A stretch of DNA of 64,000 nt from an uncultured Mollicutes bacterium (GTDB taxonomy: Bacteria; Bacillota_I; Bacilli_A; RFN20; CAG-826): positions 1-64,000 of the forward strand of contig UQFQ01000002.1 in assembly GCA_900540395.1 (NCBI GenBank), in the 5' to 3' direction. The notes under the pieces are model-generated. The model worked only from the letters and a program-made list of their open reading frames with translations, ran no database searches and was not told the origin of the DNA. Position numbers and translations under genes: made by a program. This document shows, piece by piece, positions 25,000-34,859 of this stretch (its first letter is position 1; every line of letters begins with the position of its first letter).

Positions 25000-25044
25000 A
25001 GCTTTTACAGTCTATCACACTAGCTTTTAGTTAAAAGATCAACT

Positions 25045-25677
25045 CTATTTAAGTGTCTTTTCAATGAATTCAGGAGTAATATCTTCTTTTTTGAATGAGT
25101 TATTTAAAGAGTAACAATGAATATATTCATTGAATGGATATTTCTTTGATAGTTCATCATATATTATTTTAGTTTGTTTCTTTTTGAGGCTTTTAAATCC
25201 AGATTGAGAGTAGATTGTTAAAAGAGTTTTGATGAATTCTTTATTCATTGAATGCATTAAGTAGTGGTCATAACGCGTTAAAAAGAATTTAAGTGGTTCG
25301 TCTTTTTTGTATTTATCTTTTAAGTATGTTTTACTTGCCGCAATCATATCAGCTACATACTCTAAAGAGTATTTAAAAGGAATTTTAGTTAATATAAAGT
25401 CACCTTTAAATTCACTAATCCAATATTCATAGTGATGTTTATTATGATTGGTATGATGAGCAAAAATAGAAGAATATAAACCTTCGTTACGTCTTTCATT
25501 TACAATTGGTGAATAGTTTCCGCTAAAGTATTTAACACTAGGAAGAAATTCATTTCTAGAAAACTTAGATAAATCATGAACCAAGCCTAGATGTAATATT
25601 CCTAACTTATATGAATGAATTAATACTAAGTTTTTATGCTTTATAACGACACGCAAATGTTTAAAGAAATTTTTCAT
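25045..25677 (-). CDS. DUF5662 family protein
   Basis: Start chosen at ATG 25677 (an in-frame ATG at 25713 would add 12 residues). Conserved His/Asp-rich blocks GLVHDLSKFSRNEFLP and FAHHTNHNKHHYEYW identify the family, which looks like a metal-binding HD-like fold and is usually found in Firmicutes and phages; its activity is not known to me. A TACAAT element lies 8-13 bases before the ATG and no ribosome binding site is present, so the message could be leaderless. Confidence 0.68.
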   Translation of the reverse strand: MKNFFKHLRVVIKHKNLVLIHSYKLGILHLGLVHDLSKFSRNEFLPSVKYFSGNYSPIVNERRNEGLYSSIFAHHTNHNKHHYEYWISEFKGDFILTKIPFKYSLEYVADMIAASKTYLKDKYKKDEPLKFFLTRYDHYLMHSMNKEFIKTLLTIYSQSGFKSLKKKQTKIIYDELSKKYPFNEYIHCYSLNNSFKKEDITPEFIEKTLK

Positions 25678-25713
25678 ATAAACAATTGTAACCCATTTAT
25701 CTTTATTGTTCAT

Positions 25714-26081
25714 AAAAAGATGGAACTAATTTAAAAATGTAAAGAGTGCTAAACTTAATTTAATTGAAAAAAATTATTAATAAGCAAAAGTGTTAATTTT
25801 TAAATCAACAGGTGTTGTTTTCAGCAATTCTGTCTTTTATTTGTCTAAATTTTTGCTATGACAAATATGACAATTGTTGAAGAAAGAAGATTTTTCAAAA
25901 TATTTGCAAATCTAATACTTTTTAATTTTATTGAAAATTTTTTGAAATAAAAATTAAATTACTCAATTTTAAACACTATCTTTTTTGTTTTTTTATTCTT
26001 GGAGTCGTGTTGTTATTATTTTTTTGAACAAATAAAAAAATTTTTATTTCAAATTAAACAAATTAAAAGAGGGATTTAAGT
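25714..26081. other. intergenic stretch before the SipW-type locus
   Basis: Very AT-rich. It contains palindromic aaataaaaa/tttttattt around 26033-26051 and a likely promoter for the secreted-protein locus, but no clear -35/-10 pair that I can single out. The gene after it uses aagaggg at 26067-26073. Confidence 0.4.
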
Positions 26082-26923
26082 ATGATGAAAAGAAAATTTT
26101 TAGCAGTAATTTTACCTATCATAGGTTGTGCAACTGTCGTTGGTAGTGGATTTAGTGCTTGGTATTTCGTGATACGGTTACAACAGGCGATTCTGGCTCA
26201 ACAGCTATTAATGTTGAAGTTACTGACGAAATTAAAGATGCATCAGGCACTCTTAGTGTAGATCCAACAGCTTCAACTATTACGAATAAGTTTTTAATCT
26301 TAGATCAAGGCGGTCCTAAAAATGATAGTCTTGACTCAGGAATTATGTTTGGAGATGAAGGTGCTACCGAAACTACAGCAACTAGCGAAAATGCAGGAAC
26401 TATCGTAAATAAATGGGATTTTACCGTTAAATACGAAGGAGATGGACTTACTCTTGGTGAACTTTATGATGCCGGGTTAAGAATCAGAATTAATTTGACT
26501 ATTGCAATTAAAGGTGATTTAGGAAGAAAATACATTACTTTCCAAGATCCAGTTCCAACAGTCAAAGTTACTCCATCAGGTTTGACTGGAACTGATGACC
26601 CAGTAACATTGACAGGCGAAAGCACTAGTCCTATTAGAAGTGCTAATTATATCATTACTGATGACCAAGTAAATCGTAGTGAAACAACCGCCAGTTGGAG
26701 ATTTGAACTTGGAGTAGATACTCTAAAGAAAGGAAACGATTATTCAAACGCTTTATTAAAATATCAACAACGTGTTTACGCTGATAACACTTATAAAGGT
26801 GGTAAACCTGGTGATGAAGGCGAACCACTAACAATGAAAACTGATTTGATAAACGATGATGAAGATCCATCAAAAATTGTATTTTCAGTTATCGCTTACA
26901 TTGAAGACGATACAACTAAATAA
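26082..26923 (+). CDS. SipW-dependent-type secreted protein, frameshifted
   Basis: The reading frame from ATG 26082 gives a signal peptide MMKRKFLAVILPIIGCATVV then GSGFSAWYF and then runs out of frame at the TTT at 26165-26167. The mature part continues in the next frame: RDTVTTGDSGSTAINVEVTD and so on to 26923. Restoring one T gives AWYFRDTVTTG without a break. The signal peptide resembles those of TasA/CalY-like proteins processed by SipW, whose homologue is the next gene. The mature 250 residues are acidic and Thr/Asp-rich beta-type sequence of unknown function. The lesion is a single base in a short run: pseudogene, phase variation or sequencing error. Confidence 0.7.
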
Positions 26924-26941
26924 TTAATAAACAAACATTTC

Positions 26942-26976
26942 GTGTGGACTTACCTTTAAGATAAGTCCACACTTTT
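26942..26976 (+). terminator. terminator/attenuator between first secreted protein and sipW
   Basis: gtgtggactta (26942-26952) and taagtccacac (26962-26972), perfect 11-bp stem, then tttt. It would make the first gene more abundant than the downstream peptidase, a sensible ratio for substrate and enzyme. Confidence 0.8.
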
Positions 26977-27001
26977 ACAAAACAAAAAGGGTATTAAATA
27001 A

Positions 27002-28060
27002 ATGAATGGCCAAGAAATACTAGGTAATGTTGCTTTTTATGTTTCAATTGCAGTTGTTATTGGCATGGCAATCATGTTTTCTATACTTTTTGCTATTTAT
27101 GGATACTATAAAATTAAACATATTAATTACGGACATGAAGATGCTCAATTAGAGAAAACTTTACGTAATAGATATAAAGAGATTATAGAAAGAAATAGTG
27201 AAGAAGGACTTAAAACAAAAACAATTGTAGATAAAGACAAAGTAAATGAACCAGACTATGTTATGGTTCAAAATATGAGAAACGTCAAAACATTTACTCT
27301 TGTTGGTGAAAAAGAAGTTGAAAAGCCACTCGAACCTAAAACTGTTTTAGAAGCAATATTTGAAGAGAAACGTAAGTCAAAGAAATGGAGAGTTGTCTCT
27401 AATGTTTTCTTTGCGATTTTTTATGTTCTTCTTCTAATCTTGCTTGGATTTTCAATAGCTTTTAAAGTTACAAATCAACAATTATATTTTGGTAACTCTG
27501 GTCTTGTTGCAATTTACACTGGTTCAATGGAATCAGTGAATGACGAAAATGAATATATCAAAGAACAAGGTTTAGAAGCTGCTGAAAATCGAATCATGCA
27601 ATATTCACTAATTGGTGTGGATAAAGTAACATCTCCAGACCAAATGGAGCTTTATAAGATTTATGGTTATCGTACTCCTGAAGGTAATTTAATTGTTCAC
27701 CGTTTAATCAGAATTTACACAAATCCAGAAACAAATGTAACTTATTATACTTTTAGAGGCGATGCTAACTCTGATTCTTTATCTTTTGAACTTGTCTTAA
27801 CCTTTGATGACATTGAATGTGTATATAATGGATTCCAGAACTTCGGACTTGGTGTCACAACAATTTACTTACAATCAAATATTGGTTTAATCGCAATTTT
27901 GGCTGCTTTCTTGTTCTTAATTACATATCAATCAACTGAACATTTTATTGAAGTCGCTTATGATAAACGTACTCAAGAAATTGCTAAAAAGATTGATGGA
28001 AAAGAATATATTTTAGATTTACGTAACAAGAAAATGAAAAAAGTGGAGGAGAAGATATGA
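27002..28060 (+). CDS. sipW: SipW-like (ER-type) signal peptidase I
   Basis: 352 residues. It has an N-terminal membrane segment (10-38), a cytoplasmic Lys/Glu-rich insert (40-130), a second membrane segment (135-163), then the peptidase: IYTGSMES with nucleophile S175, GNLIVHRLIR with H233 in place of the bacterial Lys, and FRGDANSD with D254. Ser-His-Asp is the hallmark of archaeal/ER-type and SipW peptidases. A last membrane segment near 290-315 precedes a basic tail. The long first cytoplasmic domain is unusual. It sits among genes with matching signal peptides and overlaps the next gene by ATGA. Confidence 0.88.
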   Translation: MNGQEILGNVAFYVSIAVVIGMAIMFSILFAIYGYYKIKHINYGHEDAQLEKTLRNRYKEIIERNSEEGLKTKTIVDKDKVNEPDYVMVQNMRNVKTFTLVGEKEVEKPLEPKTVLEAIFEEKRKSKKWRVVSNVFFAIFYVLLLILLGFSIAFKVTNQQLYFGNSGLVAIYTGSMESVNDENEYIKEQGLEAAENRIMQYSLIGVDKVTSPDQMELYKIYGYRTPEGNLIVHRLIRIYTNPETNVTYYTFRGDANSDSLSFELVLTFDDIECVYNGFQNFGLGVTTIYLQSNIGLIAILAAFLFLITYQSTEHFIEVAYDKRTQEIAKKIDGKEYILDLRNKKMKKVEEKI

Positions 28061-29412
28061 TTTCTCTCCGTAAGACTTTAGTTACATTACTTGCCCCATT
28101 AGGTGCAGCCACAATTATTGGAACAGGGTTTGCAACCTGGAGTTTTGGACTTAAGGAAACCGTAATAGCTGATCCGATAACAAATGATGTAAATATTACA
28201 GCAGAAGTTACAAATGGCAACATTGAAATACGTACTTGGCCAAACTTATTAGTTTTTTCTGAAGGCACTCAAGGAAGATATAACCTTTTTGATGGCATAA
28301 ATTTTTATACTGATAAAAAAATTGTTCAAGGAAGAGATTTAATTGTTTCAGGAAATACCGCGGGACATTTATTAAGCCTTGTTTATAGTAATGTTAATAA
28401 TGAAAATACGCTATATTTTTCTTGGAAAGAAAATGCAGATAGTAATTTACCAATTACTGGTGAACTAACCAATTTTCTAGGTTCTAATGCTACAGAAGAG
28501 GTCCCATATACAGGTACATGGACTGGAACAACTGTTTCTGAAAATCAACAAGTAAATGTTCAAGTAGTTCTTAACAATGATAATAGCGGTTCAATTGAAT
28601 TAAGTACTATTAGAAACCAAGAAACTGAAACTTATTCTTCAAGTTTCAAATATTCTGAAACTCAAAGTGGTACTACCCCTGATATTACAGTTACAGATAG
28701 CACTTTTTCTTTTAGATATAAATATGATAATCCTGATTTGATTGACGAAAATGCAACTGGATATCATTTAAACGTCAGGATGAAATTAGCTCTTGAAACA
28801 GAGCCACCTTATGGGTTTACATTTAATTATGATTCTGAGCATGGAACATTGATATATGAAACAGCAAATAAAGCTATTAATCTTGTTTTAACAAAATCGG
28901 GTAACAATTATTCACTTTCGGCAAACGTTAATAGTAATAGACTTGTATTTAATATCGTTGAGTTTCCACCATCAATTAGTGGAGAAGAATTTCCTAGTGG
29001 AACTTATGTCGGTCATACCAAAGGAAGTATTATACCATGTACTTTAGTAATTGGTGAAAACTATAGTGCAACTTTAGAAATTGGAAAAATGGATAGCTAT
29101 TTGTCAATCATTGATAGTTTTACTTCACGTTGTGATAAAGATGGCTATTTTAATATTTTTGGCGACAATGACAATGAAGGATACGCTGAAACGTCTCTTC
29201 ATATTGGCATAGATAAATCTGGGTTAGCTGAAGACAATAAAGAAAGATATATTGATTTTACTTGTCAATTGGCTAACTATTTACGTTATGCTTCACCAGA
29301 AGTTAAGCCTATTGATTATCAAAAATATTTAGGTCTTACGGCGGCTTTAATTTTAGGGAATTGGACATTTAAGATTGAGGTTTGCGCTGATTTTACTTCA
29401 ATAAGAGGTTAA
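28057..29412 (+). CDS. secreted surface protein with SipW-type signal peptide
   Basis: 451 residues. The signal peptide MISLRKTLVTLLAPLGAATI continues with IGTGFATWSFG, closely matching the other two proteins of the locus (GF[AS][TA]W.F). The mature protein is rich in Asn, Thr, Ser and Tyr, with beta-strand character, and holds no catalytic motif I can recognise. The start overlaps the stop of the signal peptidase (ATGA), and the next gene begins 4 bases after its stop, so all are one operon. It is probably a structural component of a surface layer or fibre. Confidence 0.7.
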   Translation: MISLRKTLVTLLAPLGAATIIGTGFATWSFGLKETVIADPITNDVNITAEVTNGNIEIRTWPNLLVFSEGTQGRYNLFDGINFYTDKKIVQGRDLIVSGNTAGHLLSLVYSNVNNENTLYFSWKENADSNLPITGELTNFLGSNATEEVPYTGTWTGTTVSENQQVNVQVVLNNDNSGSIELSTIRNQETETYSSSFKYSETQSGTTPDITVTDSTFSFRYKYDNPDLIDENATGYHLNVRMKLALETEPPYGFTFNYDSEHGTLIYETANKAINLVLTKSGNNYSLSANVNSNRLVFNIVEFPPSISGEEFPSGTYVGHTKGSIIPCTLVIGENYSATLEIGKMDSYLSIIDSFTSRCDKDGYFNIFGDNDNEGYAETSLHIGIDKSGLAEDNKERYIDFTCQLANYLRYASPEVKPIDYQKYLGLTAALILGNWTFKIEVCADFTSIRG

Positions 29413-29416
29413 GATT

Positions 29417-32400
29417 GTGTTTAGAAGATTTAAAGGTTTATTAGCATTATTTGGAGTTATTTGTGTTGCAGCTGTTGCCGGCGGAACAGCGATGTTTTAT
29501 TTTGGTTATAATGTTCATGACGAAAAAACTATTACCAATGATTCCGAAGAAGCTGATGGTAGTGGCGTTTTTGCCGACAATATTTTAGAAAACTATGAGT
29601 TCGGCGCAAAAACTGACTTAAACGAAACTTACACATATTATTTTTATCCATCCACTCTTTACATGAGTAATGAGTTTTTTAATGCTAACACAAATCCTGA
29701 AGATATTTTTGGTTATAACGAAGTAATTTTAGATGATAACGGAAATCCAGTTTTAGTGGATGGGCAACCACAATATGAGATTGTTACAGAAGGTATTAGT
29801 GGTATTAATGCAAATGGAACTAAGTATGATACTTATTATTATTATTTAACGAATTATTTAAATAGCCAAACAGATTCTTATTTATATGGAGCTGTTATTG
29901 AGCCTAATTATAACCATACAAATAGAGCTGGGTCGACTACTACACCAGGCAATGTTTTTGCTTATGGTATTGGTTTTCGAAAAGATAGTGATAATGGCGA
30001 TGATTATCACTTGCAAGGAATTGATGTTTCAATTAAAGACCCCTATATAGTCAATAACAAAAATACTGTCGCACTTGATGCTTTACTTAAAGACAATCTT
30101 AATATGGACTACTATGGCGATAAAAGAAAAGGTGGCACCAGTTATGATGAATATTATGATTTTATCTATGATCAAGGACTGACAAGTGTTAATTATAACG
30201 ATGAGGTACTTTCTCCTCAATACAATGATGATTTGCACGGCATTTCTTTAGAAATCACTACTGAAGGAGAGAGTCTTATATATAATTTTGCTAACTATTA
30301 TCAACGTGGTTCGAGTTCTAGAATTGATGGTAACACGCTTAGAGCTTCTGGCCATATAAACTATGACTATGGTTGGGAATTAGGTATGTGGGGCAATGAT
30401 TATCTTGATCGTATTAATGATGGTACCCAATTAGTCGATCATTCTCCTTTTTATTATGATAGAGATAATATCAATATTTGTTCAATTAGTTTGGATGAAA
30501 TATCAAGAAACCCTGAATTAGGAACGTGGTTTACTAGTTCAAATGACGGCAACGATGTTACTTTAGCTTTTACAAGTTTTAATGGTAGTCAAGGCACTGG
30601 TTATATAGCAGATAGTGGTGGTTATAGACGAACTACTTTTACTTATCGAAAAAATGATGAGACTATTACTTTTAATACTTCAGAACATAATATTGAAGGT
30701 AGTCTTACAATTAGTGCTTCTAACCCTCTGGATCAAATGATAAATCGTGCTCAATATCGTAATGATCGTTTTGGCTTTTGGACATCTTTTTACGATTGGG
30801 ACGACGATAGCAATAAAAACTTTAAAATCGAAAATTCAGCTAGTCGATATTTACCAATTAAAATTACTGTTAATGGTAATTTGACTCCTGATGATATGGC
30901 TAAAGTCATTCCAACACTCTCGGCTTCAATGCCAGATGATAACATGTGGTTTGACTTTACTTCCAATGTTTGGACATATGTTCCTACCGATGATAATGGT
31001 AAATATAACTTTAATGTAAGGGAATATACGACTGGAACTGGCGGATTTACAGCAAAGGATATTACTTATATTTTTGATATTATGCAAAATCCTTCTAAAT
31101 ATGCAGACAAAGATGGAAATATAAGATTATTCCCTGTATTTAGCAATGGTAAAAATAAGGGAAACGATGCTGAAAACGGTGGAGCTGATGCTATACAAGC
31201 TTCATTCACTTATAAAGATGGTTTTAGTCCAACAATTAATGATGATTTATTGCCATCTTCTACAAAAATGACTTATTCAACGTTTGATTATCAATATGGT
31301 GATTTCTATAACTACCCTGTAAACTATGCAGTTTTGAAAAATGTCGAAATTACTAAAAATAAATATGAACAGTTAACAATTCGTATTGATACAACTTATA
31401 CTAATTCCCGGTGGTCAGGAAATTGGATTGATTTATATACTTTTAGTGGTAATGCTTTAAATTCATTTATTTCAACTTATGGTGAAGGACTTTATACATT
31501 CTATTTATTTGTTGGAGCTAGGGCGACAAATGAAGATCGCGGTGACACTCCTTTTCCAGATGTGAATGGGCAAAGTTTAATAGAACGTATTGTAAATTAC
31601 AATGTGACAGGGAACGAACTCCATGATAAATATCTTTTACCACTTTCTGTTAATAACGATGGATCAATTGGTGTTGGTGGAGTAAATAATGTTTCGGAGA
31701 GAGCTGGATATAAATATGCCTATATTGATAATTTTGGATTAAATACTGGTCCAAGAGTACGTCCAGTTGCTCTTGCTATCGAAAAAGTTACTAATTTAAG
31801 ACTTGTTTCTGATATTCCAATTAAGGAGGATTCTAATGGTAATCCATCAGTAGATCAAGATTGGGGCGATATCGATAATAATCTTGAACAAGGTTTATTA
31901 AACGCCAAAAACTTTACTATAGCAGATGAAGTTTACGGCATTAATGATCCGACGACTTATGAAAATGGCTTGACACAAGATGATTTAGATGAAAGTAAAA
32001 GATTGGACACAAATAACCCATACATTTATGTAATTCAAAATGCTGATTTTAGATTTGTAAACAATCTTTACTTCCAAATCAGATTCTCTAATTCATATAT
32101 TAATAACGCTATGAATGTTGTGACTGATTATAGCGGTGTCGAAGACACAGATGAAACTCCAAAATATGTAGCTTATTCTATAAGTGGACAAATTATGACT
32201 TTCAAATTTCAAGATAGTAAAGATGATGATGTTTTTATTAGTAATGTTTCTGCTGAAGGCGTTTCTGCTGAAGGCGGCACAAGTAAAAGACAAGGATTTA
32301 AACTTAAGGATTATAATGCAAGAGGAATTTATGATATTCTTTTAGTCTCAACTGGTACTACAGGCGGCAGACAATATTACAACATGTATATCAATCGTCA

Positions 32401-32908
32401 TACAAATAGTTTCATTAAATTATTCTATGGAAATCCAGGAACATTTAGATTTAACGGAACTGGTGCTGGAGAAGATGGTAATATCTTCGTTTCGCATAAA
32501 ATACCTAGCGAATTACGTGATGATAGAAGTGATTCCTATCAAATGAGAGAAATAAACTCAACTCTTTTATGGAATGGACAAACTTATTTAGGCGAATATT
32601 TAACGACTAGTACGACGGGTATTCGTTATTCTCGTGTTGGAGATAATGAAGAGCAAGTAGATCCTTCTTCTGATGCTTCTTTATATGCAGCTATAAGAGA
32701 TAAATGCCGTTTAACCCCAGGCGAAGATAATGTTTATAAAATTATAGATGCTGTTACTGGAAGAGTAGTTGCTTACTATAATAGTGGTGTAGGAAGAATA
32801 TTTACTAGCGAAGGATCAACTGGTAGTGGTGATAGTAGTGATGCAATTAACTTATTCACTATTATGAAGAACTACGTACTTTATATTGACCCTTCCCCTG
32901 TTCAATAA
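29417..32908 (+). CDS. giant secreted surface protein (1163 residues) of the SipW locus
   Basis: Starts at GTG 29417. The N-terminus FRRFKGLLALFGVICVAAVA then GGTAMFYFG is a signal peptide like those of its operon partners, followed by an acidic linker. The body is Tyr/Asn/Asp/Gly-rich beta-type sequence throughout, with no cysteine pattern, anchor or enzyme motif evident; no sorting signal or membrane segment is seen at the C-terminus. It is the last and largest gene of the operon and is followed by a strong bidirectional terminator. A role in an extracellular matrix or coat is inferred from context only. Confidence 0.7.
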   Translation: MFRRFKGLLALFGVICVAAVAGGTAMFYFGYNVHDEKTITNDSEEADGSGVFADNILENYEFGAKTDLNETYTYYFYPSTLYMSNEFFNANTNPEDIFGYNEVILDDNGNPVLVDGQPQYEIVTEGISGINANGTKYDTYYYYLTNYLNSQTDSYLYGAVIEPNYNHTNRAGSTTTPGNVFAYGIGFRKDSDNGDDYHLQGIDVSIKDPYIVNNKNTVALDALLKDNLNMDYYGDKRKGGTSYDEYYDFIYDQGLTSVNYNDEVLSPQYNDDLHGISLEITTEGESLIYNFANYYQRGSSSRIDGNTLRASGHINYDYGWELGMWGNDYLDRINDGTQLVDHSPFYYDRDNINICSISLDEISRNPELGTWFTSSNDGNDVTLAFTSFNGSQGTGYIADSGGYRRTTFTYRKNDETITFNTSEHNIEGSLTISASNPLDQMINRAQYRNDRFGFWTSFYDWDDDSNKNFKIENSASRYLPIKITVNGNLTPDDMAKVIPTLSASMPDDNMWFDFTSNVWTYVPTDDNGKYNFNVREYTTGTGGFTAKDITYIFDIMQNPSKYADKDGNIRLFPVFSNGKNKGNDAENGGADAIQASFTYKDGFSPTINDDLLPSSTKMTYSTFDYQYGDFYNYPVNYAVLKNVEITKNKYEQLTIRIDTTYTNSRWSGNWIDLYTFSGNALNSFISTYGEGLYTFYLFVGARATNEDRGDTPFPDVNGQSLIERIVNYNVTGNELHDKYLLPLSVNNDGSIGVGGVNNVSERAGYKYAYIDNFGLNTGPRVRPVALAIEKVTNLRLVSDIPIKEDSNGNPSVDQDWGDIDNNLEQGLLNAKNFTIADEVYGINDPTTYENGLTQDDLDESKRLDTNNPYIYVIQNADFRFVNNLYFQIRFSNSYINNAMNVVTDYSGVEDTDETPKYVAYSISGQIMTFKFQDSKDDDVFISNVSAEGVSAEGGTSKRQGFKLKDYNARGIYDILLVSTGTTGGRQYYNMYINRHTNSFIKLFYGNPGTFRFNGTGAGEDGNIFVSHKIPSELRDDRSDSYQMREINSTLLWNGQTYLGEYLTTSTTGIRYSRVGDNEEQVDPSSDASLYAAIRDKCRLTPGEDNVYKIIDAVTGRVVAYYNSGVGRIFTSEGSTGSGDSSDAINLFTIMKNYVLYIDPSPVQ

Positions 32909-32929
32909 ATATTTTTAAAAAAAGAAATT

Positions 32930-32957
32930 AAAGCCCGGTCTTGTTTGACCGGGCTTT
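32930..32957. terminator. bidirectional terminator
   Basis: aaagcccggtc / gaccgggcttt with a 6-base loop between two convergent genes; A and T runs on both sides let it serve both. Confidence 0.92.
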
Positions 32958-32964
32958 TAACAAT

Positions 32965-34722
32965 CTAATTCACCTTTAATGTATACGAAGAATTTAAAGT
33001 GTAATATTTAATTCCTGGCTCAGAAGGTGTTTCTTGTAAACACCAGCCTGGATAACTGTAATCAGCATTCTGTATAATTCCATACTCATCAAAAACTATT
33101 AATAAAGAATTACTACTGTCTCGAATTTGGTAAGTATTAGCTTCATCATGATAGAAGTATTTTAAAGTGCTTTCTTCTTTTTTAGTTACCTCATCTATTA
33201 AAGCATTAATAGAAGAACCATCACAATTTAAATAGTTTGAATAAAAATTGCTAATCACTCCTTGAAGCATTTCTTTTGCTTGGTTTTTAGTATAGGTTTG
33301 GGTTTGGTCTTTGATATCAAGACTTTCTCCGTTTACTATAGTAGTTAAAGTGTAGTTATCTTCGCTTTGATTGTAAGTTAATTTATCAGTAGATGTATTA
33401 ATGGTTTCTTCCTCAATGTAATAGATTTCGTTAGTTAACTCAAAAGAGTAGATTTCATTAATATAGGAATAATTTAAAGAGGTTTGCAGTGAAGTTGTTG
33501 TAGAACGTATATCATAAATATCTAATTCTAGACTTTCTAAGTTATCAAAAAACACTGAAGAAGAAATAAAGTTATTTTTATTTATATCTTCTTTGTTTAT
33601 TTCTATAAGATGGTTATTAGAAGATTGATTAGATAGATTTAAAGATACTGGAATTAAGATTGCAAGAAGTGCAACTAAAATTACACCACCAACTATTAAA
33701 CCTTTTGTTGAAAAAAGTTTAGATATTTTAATTTCTTCTTTATTGGAATCTTCTTTGTTATCACTATCATTTGATTCTGTAACTGTATAAGTGGTTGAAT
33801 CGCTCTCTTCTTTTGTCTCTTCTTCTTTAGAAGCGTCTTCATTAGATTCATCATTTGCTTCTTCAATTTGATCAACGTCGTTTTCTTTAATGTCTTTGTC
33901 ATCTTCATCTTTATCTTTAGATGGCTCAGAAATTTTATTTTCTTCTATATTTCCTTCTTTTGTTGTTTCTTCTGTTTTATTTTCTTCTAAAGAAGAAGTG
34001 TCTGATTCGTTCTTAATTGAATCTTTTTCGCTTTTTTCACTTGATGATGTTTCTTCGCCTTTTTCTTCTTTTTCTACAATTTCAGCTTCTAGTGTTTCTA
34101 GTTTTTCACCTTTTATTTCAGCTTTATTAGTTGCTTTAATTTCGCCATCTATTATTTCAGGATTATCAATAACTTCTTTAGAGTTTTCTTCTTTATCTAC
34201 TAAAGAAACTCCATTTTCTTCAATAGTTGTAGGGACAGCGTTTTCTACAATTTTATCTTCGTTTTTAACTGAAATCTCTGCAAAACCCGAATCTTTTGTT
34301 GTGTTAGAAGATATTTGTTCTTCAACTTGAACTTCTTTTTTCTCTTCTTTTAAAGGGAGTTCGATTACAGAAGAAGTGGTTTGAGTTTCTTGGACTTCTT
34401 TTTTATTTTCATCTTTTTTCTTACTAGTAGAAGGAGTTTTCCTCTTTGAGCTAGTTTTAGATTTTGTGTTCTTTTTCTTAGATGAAGAAGTGGTTTTCTT
34501 TTTTGAAGAAGTTGCTTTTTTCTTTGTTGATTTAGAAGATTTATTGCTACTTGTTTTCTTTTTAGTAGAAGTAGTCTTTTTCTTCTCTTCCATACTATCT
34601 TTTTTCTCGTTAGTAAAATCTATTTCTTTAAATTGATCGCCATCAACAAAAACTTTGGTGGAGCCTTCATCTTCACCAACGACTTCTTCAATGATAATTT
34701 TAGTTCTTCTAACTTTAGCCAT
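32965..34722 (-). CDS. membrane protein with long low-complexity Lys/Ser/Thr/Glu region
   Basis: 585 residues. Residues 1-45 are a small folded-looking part (RRTKIIIEEVVGEDEG). About 45-110 is extremely basic Lys/Ser/Thr (KKKTSS-type repeats), and about 110-335 is strongly acidic Glu/Ser-rich. One membrane helix follows (GLIVGGVILVALLAILIPVS, near 345-365), then an outside domain of about 220 residues. The basic stretch could bind nucleic acid or acidic polymer in the cytoplasm, with the acidic part as a flexible spacer. No family is recognised. It is divergent from the glycosyltransferase operon. Confidence 0.6.
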   Translation of the reverse strand: MAKVRRTKIIIEEVVGEDEGSTKVFVDGDQFKEIDFTNEKKDSMEEKKKTTSTKKKTSSNKSSKSTKKKATSSKKKTTSSSKKKNTKSKTSSKRKTPSTSKKKDENKKEVQETQTTSSVIELPLKEEKKEVQVEEQISSNTTKDSGFAEISVKNEDKIVENAVPTTIEENGVSLVDKEENSKEVIDNPEIIDGEIKATNKAEIKGEKLETLEAEIVEKEEKGEETSSSEKSEKDSIKNESDTSSLEENKTEETTKEGNIEENKISEPSKDKDEDDKDIKENDVDQIEEANDESNEDASKEEETKEESDSTTYTVTESNDSDNKEDSNKEEIKISKLFSTKGLIVGGVILVALLAILIPVSLNLSNQSSNNHLIEINKEDINKNNFISSSVFFDNLESLELDIYDIRSTTTSLQTSLNYSYINEIYSFELTNEIYYIEEETINTSTDKLTYNQSEDNYTLTTIVNGESLDIKDQTQTYTKNQAKEMLQGVISNFYSNYLNCDGSSINALIDEVTKKEESTLKYFYHDEANTYQIRDSSNSLLIVFDEYGIIQNADYSYPGWCLQETPSEPGIKYYTLNSSYTLKVN

Positions 34723-34821
34723 AACGACCTGCTAAAAGTATTATAGCCTATTTTTAAGATTCATTCATTAAGTATATTTAGACAACAAAGTACAAAAATA
34801 GTCGAAAGTCTTCACTAATTT

Positions 34822-34850
34822 TTTACTTTAGACTTTTAAATCTTTATAAT
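34822..34850 (+). promoter_or_regulatory. promoter of the glycosyltransferase operon
   Basis: TTTACT (34822-34827), 17-base spacer, TATAAT (34845-34850). The start codon is at 34860, so transcription would begin within about 3 bases of it: a candidate leaderless mRNA. Confidence 0.6.
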
Positions 34851-34859
34851 TATAGATAT

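Noticed and set aside
33890..34330. 146-codon serine-rich plus-strand frame.
   Set aside because: It is the complement of the Glu/Ser-rich low-complexity region of the real minus-strand gene.
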